In this document: in pieces, positions 17,182-25,663 of the stretch | Position numbering within the stretch: the first letter of the stretch is position 1 | How the letters are laid out: every line of letters begins with the position of its first letter | Notes under the pieces: model-generated | Databases searched by the model: none | Seen by the model: only the letters and a program-made list of their open reading frames with translations | Told to the model about the DNA's origin: nothing | NCBI GenBank assembly: GCA_031180725.1 | Contig: JAPSLO010000001.1 | Span: 806,001-870,000 of the forward strand | DNA: 64,000 nucleotides | DNA from: Roseomonas sp. | Lineage (GTDB): Bacteria > Pseudomonadota > Alphaproteobacteria > Acetobacterales > Acetobacteraceae | Reading direction: 5' to 3' | Program-made: the position numbers and the translations under genes

Positions 17182-18525
17182 ATGCGAGCGCGGATCCCGG
17201 CCGGTGCAGTGCTGCTCTGCGGGCTTCTTCTGGCCTGGCCGGCCGCCTGGAACGGCTATCCGCTGGTCTTCGCCGATAGCGGAACCTACCTGGGCCAGGC
17301 GATCCTTATTTATTTGGGCTGGGACCGCCCCGTTCACTACAGCCTGTTCCTGCATGCGCTGCACTGGCGCCAGACCCTCTGGCCCATCCCACTGGCGCAG
17401 GGGCTCATCACCGCACATCTGCTGGCGCTCTGCCTGCGCGTGTTGGACCGGCCAGGCGCTGGGCCGCTGCTGTGCTGTGGCGCGGCCATGGCCGTGCTGA
17501 CGGGGCTCCCCTGGTTTGCTGCACAGATCATGCCCGATGTCTTCTCCGGGCTGCTGGTGCTGCTGGTGTGGCTGCTGGCTTTCGGTTGGGCCGGGCTTTC
17601 TCGGCTGGAGCGGGCCTGGGTGCTGTTGTTGACGGCGGGAGCGGTGGCCATCCACCTGTCCCACCTGCCCCTGGCGCTCGGCTTGGCTGGCGTCGCTGGT
17701 GCCATCGCCTGGCTTCGGGGCCTGCCCGTGCTGCCTGTGCTCGGCCGGGTGGCAGCGCCGACCGGCCTGGCGGTGCTGGCGCTGGTGGGCGCGAATGCCA
17801 TCGGGCACAAGCGGTTCGCCGTTGCCCCCTTCAGCAGCGTCTTCCTGGCCGCGCGCCTGCTGGAGGATGGGCCCGCGCTGCGCACGCTGGATGCCCGCTG
17901 CGCGACCGAGCAATGGGACATCTGCCGCCTGCGCCCCCTGCTACCGATGCCGGCCAATGATTTCCTCTGGCCGCCGGAAGGCCCGCTGCGCGGCAAGCTA
18001 GGCGGCGGCAAGGTCTGGGCAGGCGAAGCCTCCGCCATCGTGCGTGAAACACTGCGGCGCGAGCCCCTGGGAGTCGCGACGGCGCTGCTGCGCAACAGTC
18101 TGCTGCAGCTCGGCATGCTGGGCACCGGTGACGGGCTGCAGCCATGGCCTGGCGATCCGGGCCCGCAACCGCTGATCGCCAGCCATTTCCCGCATGAGCT
18201 GCCGGCTTATGAGGCATCGCGCCAGTCCGCCGGGCAGCTTGTGGTCGAGGCGCGGCTGCTTTCCCGCCTGCATGTGCCACTGGCCTGGGCCGGGCTGCTG
18301 GCGTTGCCGGTCGTGGCGCTGCTGCGCCGGCGCCATCTGCCGGCCATGGCGCTCTGTGCCATGGTGCTGGCAGCGGCCGCGGGTAATGCCCTTATTACCG
18401 GCGGACTGTCGGGTCCGAATGAGCGTTACCAGGGCCGCATCGCCTGGCTGCTGGTCTTCGCCCCCGCTGCGGCCATCGCCGCGGCGCCGATGGCGCGTGA
18501 ACAGTTAGTCGGTCAGGCGGTCTAG
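17182..18525 (+). CDS. Polytopic membrane protein, GT-C glycosyltransferase-like (unassigned)
   Basis: I do not recognise a named family. The 447-residue product is highly hydrophobic, with perhaps eight to ten membrane segments. Shortly after the first helix comes NGYPLVFADSGTYL, an acidic residue in the first outer loop. Near the end SGPNERYQGRIAWLLVFAP precedes the last helix. This layout, an acidic first loop plus a late NxRYxxR motif, resembles GT-C enzymes that use polyprenyl-phosphate sugars, but this is only a resemblance. A large soluble-looking loop (roughly residues 225-345) lies between the helices. It sits in the polysaccharide locus after galE, and its 3' end overlaps the convergent acyltransferase by 21 bp. 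Confidence 0.75.
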   Translation: MRARIPAGAVLLCGLLLAWPAAWNGYPLVFADSGTYLGQAILIYLGWDRPVHYSLFLHALHWRQTLWPIPLAQGLITAHLLALCLRVLDRPGAGPLLCCGAAMAVLTGLPWFAAQIMPDVFSGLLVLLVWLLAFGWAGLSRLERAWVLLLTAGAVAIHLSHLPLALGLAGVAGAIAWLRGLPVLPVLGRVAAPTGLAVLALVGANAIGHKRFAVAPFSSVFLAARLLEDGPALRTLDARCATEQWDICRLRPLLPMPANDFLWPPEGPLRGKLGGGKVWAGEASAIVRETLRREPLGVATALLRNSLLQLGMLGTGDGLQPWPGDPGPQPLIASHFPHELPAYEASRQSAGQLVVEARLLSRLHVPLAWAGLLALPVVALLRRRHLPAMALCAMVLAAAAGNALITGGLSGPNERYQGRIAWLLVFAPAAAIAAAPMAREQLVGQAV

Positions 18526-19527
18526 CGGGCGAATCCGGCTCAGCACCCACCGCTTGACCAGGATGGGCAACAGCACACCGGCCACCGTCAAGGCGGGCGC
18601 GTGGATCCAGAAGCCCTGCGCCGTCCAGGGCACGCCCAGCTTCAGCAGGGCGGCCTTCACTACGCCGATGGCGATCACGTTGAACAGGTAGATGGACATC
18701 GAGTAGCGGCCGAGGAACAGCGCCCAGGATTGTCGCGCCATCACTGGCGCCCGCATCAGCCCGTGCAGCGCCGGAATGGCTGCCAGCCCGCAGATAAGGA
18801 GCGACCAATCCCCCGGCAGCCATCCTGCGACGGCAATGGCGAGCGTGCCCATGAGGACGGCCCACCAGAGCGGCTGGCGGGATGCGAAGAGCGGCAGCAG
18901 CCGGTCCTCGTGCTGCGCCACCGCGACGCCCACGGCGAAGAACAGCGCATGGCGTGCGAAGCGGTCCAGGTAGAACAATGGCGGCAGTTCCACGGCCATC
19001 AGCACCGCGCCGCCCAGCAACAGCCCGGCCGTGCCGATGCGGCGCCAAACCGGCGGCGCCACCACGGAGCAAAGGAACAGCACCCAAAGGAACCAGATGA
19101 AGGTGGCCGGGCTGCGCTCCGTCGTCAGTACCATGTCCCGCAGCCCCGACAGCAGGCCGGAGGGCTGATTGTCCACATGCACGAAGCGCACTGCCAACAG
19201 CTTGCCCAGCAGCACCACCAGGCCGAGCAGCAGGAAAGGGGCCAGCAGGCGTTGCGCGCGCCGCAGCGCATAGCGTGGCATCGCCGCATCGGGCGTGCGC
19301 AGCGCCCCTGTCAGCCAGACCACATAGCCCGACAGGTAGAGGAAGAAAGGCATGTGGAAGCGATAGATGGCGTAGCGGAACTGGTCGTACCATTCGGCCC
19401 CGGTGGGTGGTACCGTGGCGACGATGTGGCCGATCACCACCAGTAGGATCGCGACGCCCTTGGCGCGATCCAGGTCCAGCCGGCGTTCGCGCGTGGCCGG
19501 CGCCGCAATTGGCAGGGTGACGTTCAT
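18505..19527 (-). CDS. Acyltransferase family 3 membrane protein
   Basis: This is an inner-membrane acyltransferase-3 (PF01757-type) protein, which in polysaccharide loci usually adds acetyl or similar groups to the glycan. The 340-residue protein starts with the family motif RRLDLDRAKGVAILLVVIGHI, containing the conserved RxxD and the H of VVIGH. FRYAIYRFHMPFFLYLSGYVVW follows, and FLGRYSMSIYLFNVI comes late. About ten hydrophobic segments are visible. Its ATG overlaps the stop of the upstream ligase-like gene (ATGA), so the two are co-translated. The acceptor sugar is unknown. Confidence 0.87.
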   Translation of the reverse strand: MNVTLPIAAPATRERRLDLDRAKGVAILLVVIGHIVATVPPTGAEWYDQFRYAIYRFHMPFFLYLSGYVVWLTGALRTPDAAMPRYALRRAQRLLAPFLLLGLVVLLGKLLAVRFVHVDNQPSGLLSGLRDMVLTTERSPATFIWFLWVLFLCSVVAPPVWRRIGTAGLLLGGAVLMAVELPPLFYLDRFARHALFFAVGVAVAQHEDRLLPLFASRQPLWWAVLMGTLAIAVAGWLPGDWSLLICGLAAIPALHGLMRAPVMARQSWALFLGRYSMSIYLFNVIAIGVVKAALLKLGVPWTAQGFWIHAPALTVAGVLLPILVKRWVLSRIRPLDRLTD

Positions 19528-20903
19528 GCGTTGTTTGCCCGGCGCGCCAGCGCAGCGCGCAGCGCCGCACGATGGCCGGGCACGTCCTGTCTTTCCATCC
19601 GGGCCCGCGCCAACGCTGCGGCGAACCAGGTGAACTGGATGACCGCCGTGCTGGCGATCAACGTATTGTCGAAGCCGCTGTGCAGCAGCGCGGCGAGCAG
19701 CGCGCAGCGTAGCACCAGCCGGTCTGTCGCCCGCACCCGGCGGGTGCCGCCCCAGATCCAGATGATGATGGAGACGAAGATCAGCGCGCAGCCGATGATG
19801 CCTGCGTCGACCGCCAGGCGCAGATATTCATTGTGCGCGGCGTTGGAGCGGATGAGGCGGATCTGCGGATCCTCGGGATCCACGATGAGCTTGCCGGCAC
19901 CCAGCCCGTAGCCGAAGAGCGGCCGCGATTCGATGGCATCCAGGAAGTAGGGCCAGATGATGTCGCGGCCCGAGAACTGTTCGTAGCCCTCGGCGCCCAG
20001 GAAGCGCTCGGCGGCATAGATTACCAACGGACCGAGCAGGATCGCGCCCGGAAGCAGCCCGCCCATCGCCAGGTCCACCTTATGCTTCAGGGGAAAGATG
20101 CGGCGGTTGGAGAAGGTGAAGACCAGCAGCAGGAAAAGGCCTGTCGCGATCAGTGGCGCGCGCGCCTGGGTGGCCAGCAGAACGGCCAGGCTCGCGCCGC
20201 CCAGCACAAGCCAGCGGGTCTTGAAGCCGCGCAGATATTCCAGCGTGGCAGCGAAGACGGCTGTGACGCAGAAGCCGGCCAGGAAGGGCGGCGAGTGCAG
20301 ACCCTGGAAGCGCCAGTTGAGGTCGAAGGGCGGGTAGAAGCCGACCACGCCGGTCACGAGCCCGACACCCGCGCTGAGCAACGGCACCCCCACCACCGCC
20401 TTGCACAGCGCCGACCAGACCGGCCGCGGCGCCGCCGCGAAGGCCAAGACGAAGGGCGCGGTGGAACCGATGAAGCTGCGCACCATCTCGCCGAAGGTGG
20501 AAACGCGGCCCATCGGCAGGATCACCAGGCTGACCGCCGCGATGATCGTGAAGGCCAGGAAAGGCCAGTTGATGGCGGGCGCGAAGCCGTAGCGCAGGCA
20601 CAGCATCGCGGCGATCGCAAAGGGGATGACCTTCACCACCGCTGCGCCAAGCGTGCCTACGCTGCCGCCCCCCGACTGCGCCAGCAGGTCGAGCTGCAGG
20701 TCGAGGGCCAGCCCGTAGCAGGCCGTCAGCAGCCCCACGGCAAGGATCGGCGCCTCATAGAACAGAAGCGCCACCATGAGCGCCACCGCGGCCGGCAGCA
20801 TCGCCATGGCCAATTGCGGCGCGGCAACTGCGGCGATCAGCATCGCGCTGATAGCCAGCAGGGAGAAAAGCGCAGACAGAAGCGCGGGCGGAACGGTGCG
20901 CAT
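19524..20903 (-). CDS. O-antigen ligase/polymerase-like membrane protein (Wzy/WaaL family)
   Basis: This is a polytopic protein of the Wzy_C/WaaL superfamily, most likely the polymerase that joins lipid-linked repeat units on the periplasmic face. With the start at 20903 it is 459 residues with about 11-12 hydrophobic segments. The large periplasmic loop holds the family signature GRDIIWPYFLDAIESRPLFGYGLG, followed by SNAAHNEYLRLAVDAGIIGCALI with the conserved HN pair. No strong ribosome site marks the start, and an in-frame ATG at 20987 would add 28 residues. It is followed directly by an acyltransferase (ATGA overlap). Ligase and polymerase cannot be separated by sequence, but neighbours favour polymerase. 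Confidence 0.82.
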   Translation of the reverse strand: MRTVPPALLSALFSLLAISAMLIAAVAAPQLAMAMLPAAVALMVALLFYEAPILAVGLLTACYGLALDLQLDLLAQSGGGSVGTLGAAVVKVIPFAIAAMLCLRYGFAPAINWPFLAFTIIAAVSLVILPMGRVSTFGEMVRSFIGSTAPFVLAFAAAPRPVWSALCKAVVGVPLLSAGVGLVTGVVGFYPPFDLNWRFQGLHSPPFLAGFCVTAVFAATLEYLRGFKTRWLVLGGASLAVLLATQARAPLIATGLFLLLVFTFSNRRIFPLKHKVDLAMGGLLPGAILLGPLVIYAAERFLGAEGYEQFSGRDIIWPYFLDAIESRPLFGYGLGAGKLIVDPEDPQIRLIRSNAAHNEYLRLAVDAGIIGCALIFVSIIIWIWGGTRRVRATDRLVLRCALLAALLHSGFDNTLIASTAVIQFTWFAAALARARMERQDVPGHRAALRAALARRANNA

Positions 20904-20967
20904 GCAGCGGCGTTGTGCCACGCGCGGGGCGAGGCGCCCAATCAGCTTTCGGTCAGGAGGGGGACGT

Positions 20968-22044
20968 ATGGGGGCGGTGGGAGCCATCACGCGCGAGACA
21001 GCGGTCAGCACAAGATCAAAACCGGAAAGGCTCGCCGCCATCACGCGCCTGCGCGCCCTGCTGATCGGCTGGGTGCTGGTCTATCACCTGGAACTGGCCT
21101 TGCGCGTCTTCACCGGCGTGCCGGTGGCGCAGGTGATCGTGCTGAAGGGCTACCTGGGCGTGGATGGCTTCTTCGTGCTGTCCGGATTCGGCCTCTACCT
21201 GGGCTACCGCCATCGTCCTCCACTGGGTGTGCAGGGCTGGCTGCATTTCGTGCGGCGCCGGGCGGAGCGGATCTTCCCCCTGCACCTCACCGCATTGCTG
21301 CTGCTGGTGCTGCTGGTCGGTGGCGCCATGCTGGCGGGGCTGCGCATCAACGACCCGCAGCGCTTCGGCGGCTGGGAGCTGCTGATGCAGTCCCTGCTGA
21401 TGAATGCCTGGGAGACGACGAGCACACATGCCTGGAACTACCCCTCCTGGGCGCTCTCCGCCATCTGGGCGGGCTATCTGGTCTTCCCGCTGCTGCTGAC
21501 GCTAATGCTGCCGCTGCGCCCCGCCACTGCCTGGGTGGTGGTGCTGGCCATGCTGGGCGCGCTGACCTGGCTGGGGGCCACCGGCGAGGGGGCGCAGCTG
21601 AACCGGACGCTGCATCTCGGCCTGTTGCGATTCGGACTGGAATTCCTGCTGGGAATTGCGCTGGCCCGGCTGGTGACGGCGCGCCTGCTGGCGTCCTGGC
21701 ATGCCACGGCCGCGGTGCTGCTGCTGCCGCTGGGTCTGGCCTTGAATCTGGACGTGGTGGCGGTTGCGGGCCTGGCGGCGCTGGTGGCGCGGCTGGGCAT
21801 GGCGGCGCCTGGCGCCGCGCCCCCGCGCGACCTTCTTTGGCGGCTCGGCGAGGCCAGCTTCGGCGTCTATCTCTGCTGGATCTTCGTGGAGGGCGCGCTG
21901 GTGGTCGCGCTGCGCGTGCTGGATCCCGGCTCCGCCGGCAGGCTGGCGCTGATGGTGCTAGGGCTCGGCGCCAGCTTGGCACTGGGCTGGCTCGCCTGGC
22001 GGTGGGTGGAACTGCCGGCGGCGCGCTGGCTCAGCCGCCCCTGA
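20968..22044 (+). CDS. Acyltransferase family 3 membrane protein (second copy in locus)
   Basis: This 358-residue acyltransferase-3 protein starts at 20968, seven bases after a perfect AGGAGG. Family features are the early AAITRLRALLIGWVLVYHLEL with its H, and YLGVDGFFVLSGFGLYLGYRHR, which is the GVDxFFxLSGF motif. FVRRRAERIFPLHLTALLLL and a late GEASFGVYLCWIFVEG follow. It is not a close copy of the acyltransferase at 18505-19527, which lacks the GVDGFFVLSGF form, so a different acyl group or acceptor site is plausible. It stands alone on the plus strand between two minus-strand blocks, and its end overlaps the convergent glycosidase gene by 14 bp. Confidence 0.88.
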   Translation: MGAVGAITRETAVSTRSKPERLAAITRLRALLIGWVLVYHLELALRVFTGVPVAQVIVLKGYLGVDGFFVLSGFGLYLGYRHRPPLGVQGWLHFVRRRAERIFPLHLTALLLLVLLVGGAMLAGLRINDPQRFGGWELLMQSLLMNAWETTSTHAWNYPSWALSAIWAGYLVFPLLLTLMLPLRPATAWVVVLAMLGALTWLGATGEGAQLNRTLHLGLLRFGLEFLLGIALARLVTARLLASWHATAAVLLLPLGLALNLDVVAVAGLAALVARLGMAAPGAAPPRDLLWRLGEASFGVYLCWIFVEGALVVALRVLDPGSAGRLALMVLGLGASLALGWLAWRWVELPAARWLSRP

Positions 22045-22960
22045 TCGCAGCGGCCAGGGCGGGGCGCAGGGCAGGGCCATCGCCCTGCTGCAATCGCCAA
22101 TGGCCGCCATGCGTCACGGCCCAGAGTGTCGCCGGAACGCCCATCCGACGCAGCTCCGGCAGGGCGCGGCGCAGGTCGGCGGCCCAGGCGGCCTCGTTCT
22201 CGGCATGGGCCAGCGCGCCGCCCAGCTCGGTGACCATCACCGGAATGCCCGTGCGGCGGCCCCAGGCCAGGCAATCACCGAAGCGCTGCGCCACCCAATG
22301 CGCCTCGCCGCCTTGGTAGTCATGGACCTCGGCGATGGTCAGCGGATCGGGCGGCGCTGGTTGCTGAATTAACGAGCGCCAGGAACACCATTCATGCCCG
22401 CCCCAGATCAGCACATGCTGCGGCGCTTCCTGCCGCACCATCGCCAGCAGACGGTTGCGCACCTGCGTCCAGGCTGCGGCGTTCTCGAAGGCAGGCTCGT
22501 TCAGTGGCGCCAGTGCCACCTGGCCCGGCGACGTTTCCCGCCCGAACAGCGCAGCGCGTGCGGCGACGCGGCGCAGCCTCTCGGCATCCCAGGGGTCGCT
22601 GGCCTTGTAGAAGTCCTCGAGCCCTAGCAGCACGGTGAGGCCGGCGGCATTCGCGTCTTGCACCGCGTCCAGGAACAGGCGCGGAACGGTGTCGCCGTCG
22701 CCGGCATCGCCGGGGATGAAGAGGCGGGCGTGATCAAAGCCCAGCGCCCGCAGCCCTTCCCACCATGAACGGCCCAGGCGTCTCGGGCGCTGGTCAGCCG
22801 CCACCGAGAACCAGCGTTCCAGGTTGACGCCCAGGCGCAGTGTGGTGAAGCGCGTGCGCGGATCCGACTGCGCTCCGACCTGGCCCGCCACCAGGACACA
22901 GCCGGCCGTCAGCAACGCCCGCCTCGTGGCAGCGCCCGCCATCCCGTCACTCCCCTTCAT
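22031..22960 (-). CDS. GH5-like glycoside hydrolase (cellulase-type TIM barrel), exported
   Basis: This is a predicted exported retaining beta-glycosidase of clan GH-A. The 309-residue protein has a signal peptide (ATRRALLTAGCVLVAGQVGAQ) with paired arginines. The barrel shows LRLGVNLERWF, the acid/base Glu in ALAPLNEPAF and the nucleophile Glu in PVMVTELGGAL, plus VHDYQGGEAHW, all expected in GH5. The start at 22960 is not forced; the ATG six codons later (MAGAATRR) would also preserve the signal. It is two bases after the glycosyltransferase stop, hence probably co-transcribed, and may trim or release the polymer made here. Substrate is unknown. Confidence 0.82.
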   Translation of the reverse strand: MKGSDGMAGAATRRALLTAGCVLVAGQVGAQSDPRTRFTTLRLGVNLERWFSVAADQRPRRLGRSWWEGLRALGFDHARLFIPGDAGDGDTVPRLFLDAVQDANAAGLTVLLGLEDFYKASDPWDAERLRRVAARAALFGRETSPGQVALAPLNEPAFENAAAWTQVRNRLLAMVRQEAPQHVLIWGGHEWCSWRSLIQQPAPPDPLTIAEVHDYQGGEAHWVAQRFGDCLAWGRRTGIPVMVTELGGALAHAENEAAWAADLRRALPELRRMGVPATLWAVTHGGHWRLQQGDGPALRPALAAAIRGG

Positions 22961-22962
22961 TG

Positions 22963-23883
22963 TCAGGCGCCTTGCAGGGCGCCACGCAGATAGCCAAGGT
23001 TGTAGGCGGCGCCGCAGCGGGCCCGCAGTAAACTGGCCGAGCGCGCCGGCCAGAGCAGCAGCGGCGCCTGCACCAGCAACTTTGCCGCCGCGCCGGGAGC
23101 GCGCTTCGGCAGGCCGTGCCGCCGATCGCGCAGCGCATCCGTCGCACCCTGCCAGTGCAGGCGCGCGATCAGCCAGTCCGGCTGCAGCCTTTCGCGCTGG
23201 ATCGAGTGCCGCACCGTCACGCGGCCGTCGTAGAAGACGCGATGGCCAGCCGCGCGCAGGCGGTCCAGCACCTCCACCTCCTCACCGGAGAGCAGCCTGT
23301 TGCCGACGCGGCCTAGCTCCTCCGGGAAGCCGCCGATGGCGGAGAGCGCCTCGGTGCGGAAGGCCATGTTGGCGCCGTAGACGGCCACGCCGATTGGCAG
23401 GTCGTGCCCCTCCTCACCCTGGCCTTCCCATTCCACGATGGTCAGGACCCCGCGCAGCGCCGCCGGCCACCAGCCGGGCAGAGGGCTTTCCCAGTGGGGC
23501 AGGATACGCCCGCCGATGGCCGCCGCCTCCCGCGGCAGGGCCGCGATGGCGGCCTGCAGTCGCTGCGCCCAGTCTGGTGCCGGCACGGCATCGTCATCTA
23601 TGAAGGCGGTCCAAGCGGCACCGGAAGCCGCCAGGCCGAGGTTGCGGGCATGGGAGAGGCCGCTGCGTTCCGCCCGCACCAGCCTGGCGCCGGCTTCCCG
23701 CGCCAGCCGCGCAACTTCGGCCGCCGCTTCGGGCGGAGAGGCGCTGTCCACCACGATGATCTCAGCTGCCGCGCCCTGCTGGGCCTTCAGCCCAGCCAGA
23801 CAGGCGGCCAGGTAGCCGGGCCGCGCATGGGTGCAGATGATAGCGGCAAGCCCCATCGCGGGTGGGGAACTGGGACCTGCCAT
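22963..23883 (-). CDS. Family 2 glycosyltransferase
   Basis: This is a cytoplasmic GT-A fold sugar transferase expected to add one residue to the lipid-linked repeat unit. The start at 23883 has GAGG seven bases upstream and gives 306 residues; a GTG at 23889 is the alternative. LAAIICTHARPGYLAACLAGL and EIIVVDSASPP are the nucleotide-binding strands. FIDDDAVPAPDW carries the DxD metal site, and YGANMAFRTEALSAIGGFPEELG with LLSGEEVEVLDRL forms the acceptor/catalytic region including the ED-like motif. The final third is Leu/Ala/Arg-rich. It lies between the small protein and the GH5 gene in a tightly packed block. Confidence 0.87.
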   Translation of the reverse strand: MAGPSSPPAMGLAAIICTHARPGYLAACLAGLKAQQGAAAEIIVVDSASPPEAAAEVARLAREAGARLVRAERSGLSHARNLGLAASGAAWTAFIDDDAVPAPDWAQRLQAAIAALPREAAAIGGRILPHWESPLPGWWPAALRGVLTIVEWEGQGEEGHDLPIGVAVYGANMAFRTEALSAIGGFPEELGRVGNRLLSGEEVEVLDRLRAAGHRVFYDGRVTVRHSIQRERLQPDWLIARLHWQGATDALRDRRHGLPKRAPGAAAKLLVQAPLLLWPARSASLLRARCGAAYNLGYLRGALQGA

Positions 23884-23890
23884 GCACACC

Positions 23891-24193
23891 TCATCCGTTG
23901 AAGCGGAATGCTCCCGCCACCTGGTCGGTCTCCGCGGCGCTGGCCTCGGGCGCCGGCTGGGCTGCCTTGCCCTGCGCCATCGCCTGCTTCGCGCGCTCCT
24001 CCACCTGGCGGGTCACTTCCGCCAGGACGCGCGCGAAGACCGGAAGTTGCACCACCGGTATCACCAGCGTGCCGGAAGGCCCGGGCTTGGCATCAGGCTT
24101 GCCGGTGGAGGCGCCGAGCGTCAGCCGGGCCACTCCATTGGCGATGTGCACGTCCAGGATGCCGTCGCCGAAGACGAAGGGGGTGTTGGTCAT
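23891..24193 (-). CDS. Small conserved-looking protein of type I secretion block (unknown)
   Basis: This is a 100-residue protein of unknown function. It opens TPFVFGDGILDVHIANGVARLTLG and continues with GTLVIPVVQLPVFARVLAEVTRQVEERAKQ: two beta-strand-like segments, then a helix, then a polar Ala/Gln/Glu-rich tail. The layout loosely recalls DUF3467-type small proteins (an 'NGV...' strand, then a strand and helix); this is a resemblance, not an assignment. No signal or membrane segment is visible, so it is probably cytoplasmic. An AGGACA precedes the ATG. It lies 84 bp after the HlyD-like gene and seven bases before the glycosyltransferase, so it is very likely a real operon member. Confidence 0.7.
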   Translation of the reverse strand: MTNTPFVFGDGILDVHIANGVARLTLGASTGKPDAKPGPSGTLVIPVVQLPVFARVLAEVTRQVEERAKQAMAQGKAAQPAPEASAAETDQVAGAFRFNG

Positions 24194-24277
24194 GGATGTG
24201 TCCTGTTGAAAGGGGAGGCTGGCCGAAAGGCGGGCCGCGCCGGGGCCCCTTGGCCCCGGTCGCGGTCCCGCCTGGTG

Positions 24278-25663
24278 TTACTGCTCGCGGAAGGCGCGAT
24301 GGAAGCTGTCGAAGACCGGCTGCAGCAGATAGCGGCCGAAGCTGCGGCTGCCGGTCTGGATCTGCGCCTCCACCATCATGCCGGGCCGCAGCTGCACGCC
24401 CTCCAGGGTACGGAGCTGGTCCTGGTCAAGTTCGATATGCACACGGTAGTACGAGGTACCCCGCCGCTCATCCTGCGTCACGTCAGAGGCCACGAAGGTC
24501 ACGTGCCCATGCAGGTAGGGCACAAGCCGCTGCTTGAAGGCGGGCAGCCGCAGCTCGGCGACCAGACCGGGGTGCACCGTCTCGATGTCATTGGGCTGGA
24601 CATTCACCTCGGCGATGATGCGGTCCTCGCGGGGGACGAGGTCCATCACCGGGTCACCGGGCCGCACCACGGCACCGACGGTGAAGACGCGCAGGTTCAG
24701 CACCGTGCCATCTTCGGGCGCCGTCACTTCCATGCGGTTGGTCGTGTCTTCCGCGGCGCGCAGCTTCTCCTCCGTCTCCGCCAGCCGCACCCGCACGTCG
24801 CGCAGCTCGGTCGAAACCTCCTGCATGCGCTGGTCGCGCAGGCGGCGCATCTCGTTCTGCGCCTCCTGGATCTGCGCGCGGGAGCGCTGGATCTGGTTGA
24901 TGACGTCGGCGATGTTGCCCTCGGTCGAGGCCACTTGGCGCTGGATGGCCAGAAGCTGCGGCAACCGCGCCAGGCCCTGGCGCAGAAGCTGAGCGGTGTT
25001 CGCTTCCTCGGCCCGCAGCAGCACCAGCATGCGCTGTTGAGCGTCCTGCTGCGCCGCGGCGGAGCGGATCTGCGCCTCGTACTGCTCGACGCGAGCTTCC
25101 AGCACCTGAAGCTGGCTGTTCAGCGCGACCTGGCGCGCCTCGAACAGGGCGCTCTGGCCAGTCACGGCGTCCCGCGCCCTGGGGTCCGTCACCCGGCTCA
25201 GCTCATGCGGAAAGGCGACTTGCGATGCGTTCGCAAGCTCCGCGACCAGGCGGGCGTCCTGTGCCATCAGCGCCCAGCGCTGGCTTCGCAGGGTTTCCGT
25301 CTGCTGGGCTGCCTGCGGTTGGTCGAGCCGCAGCAGCGCCTGGCCAGCTCGCACTTCGTCGCCGTCGCGCACCAGGATTTCGCGCACGATGCCACCTTCG
25401 AAGTGCTGAATGGTCCGGCGCGTGCCTTCCACCTTCAGCAGGCCCGGCGCGATGGCGGCTTCGGCCAGCGGAGTCAGCGCGGCCCAGGCGCCGAATCCTG
25501 CGACGAAGATCGTCACGATCACGATGCCCAACAGCAGCGGCCAGCGGGTGCGCGGCGCCGGTGCGTCCAGGATCAGCGGGCCGGAGGGTGGCTGCCAGAG
25601 CGCGGGCGGCTTGGCGCCGCCGGCGGGGACGATGGCGTTGCTCGGCAGGGCGGCGTGGCTCAT
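24278..25663 (-). CDS. Type I secretion membrane fusion protein (HlyD/PrtE/PrsE family)
   Basis: This periplasmic adaptor links an inner-membrane ABC exporter to an outer-membrane channel. The 461-residue protein has a short cytoplasmic N-terminus, one TM helix (WPLLLGIVIVTIFVAGFGAWAAL), and the family lipoyl half GLLKVEGTRRTIQHFEGGIVREILVRDGDEVRAGQALLRLD. A long coiled-coil hairpin covers roughly residues 115-305. The second lipoyl half VTAPEDGTVLNLRVFTVGAVVRPGDPVMDLVP and the C-terminal beta domain follow. Its ATG overlaps the ABC gene's stop (ATGA). No TolC-like gene is in the window. Confidence 0.92.
   Translation of the reverse strand: MSHAALPSNAIVPAGGAKPPALWQPPSGPLILDAPAPRTRWPLLLGIVIVTIFVAGFGAWAALTPLAEAAIAPGLLKVEGTRRTIQHFEGGIVREILVRDGDEVRAGQALLRLDQPQAAQQTETLRSQRWALMAQDARLVAELANASQVAFPHELSRVTDPRARDAVTGQSALFEARQVALNSQLQVLEARVEQYEAQIRSAAAQQDAQQRMLVLLRAEEANTAQLLRQGLARLPQLLAIQRQVASTEGNIADVINQIQRSRAQIQEAQNEMRRLRDQRMQEVSTELRDVRVRLAETEEKLRAAEDTTNRMEVTAPEDGTVLNLRVFTVGAVVRPGDPVMDLVPREDRIIAEVNVQPNDIETVHPGLVAELRLPAFKQRLVPYLHGHVTFVASDVTQDERRGTSYYRVHIELDQDQLRTLEGVQLRPGMMVEAQIQTGSRSFGRYLLQPVFDSFHRAFREQ

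Noticed and set aside
19833-22319. 828-codon plus-strand open frame
   Set aside because: It runs antisense to the Wzy-like gene and through the plus-strand acyltransferase in the wrong frame. The translation is low-complexity (Arg/Gln/His/Gly) with no domain, as is usual for shadows in GC-rich DNA.
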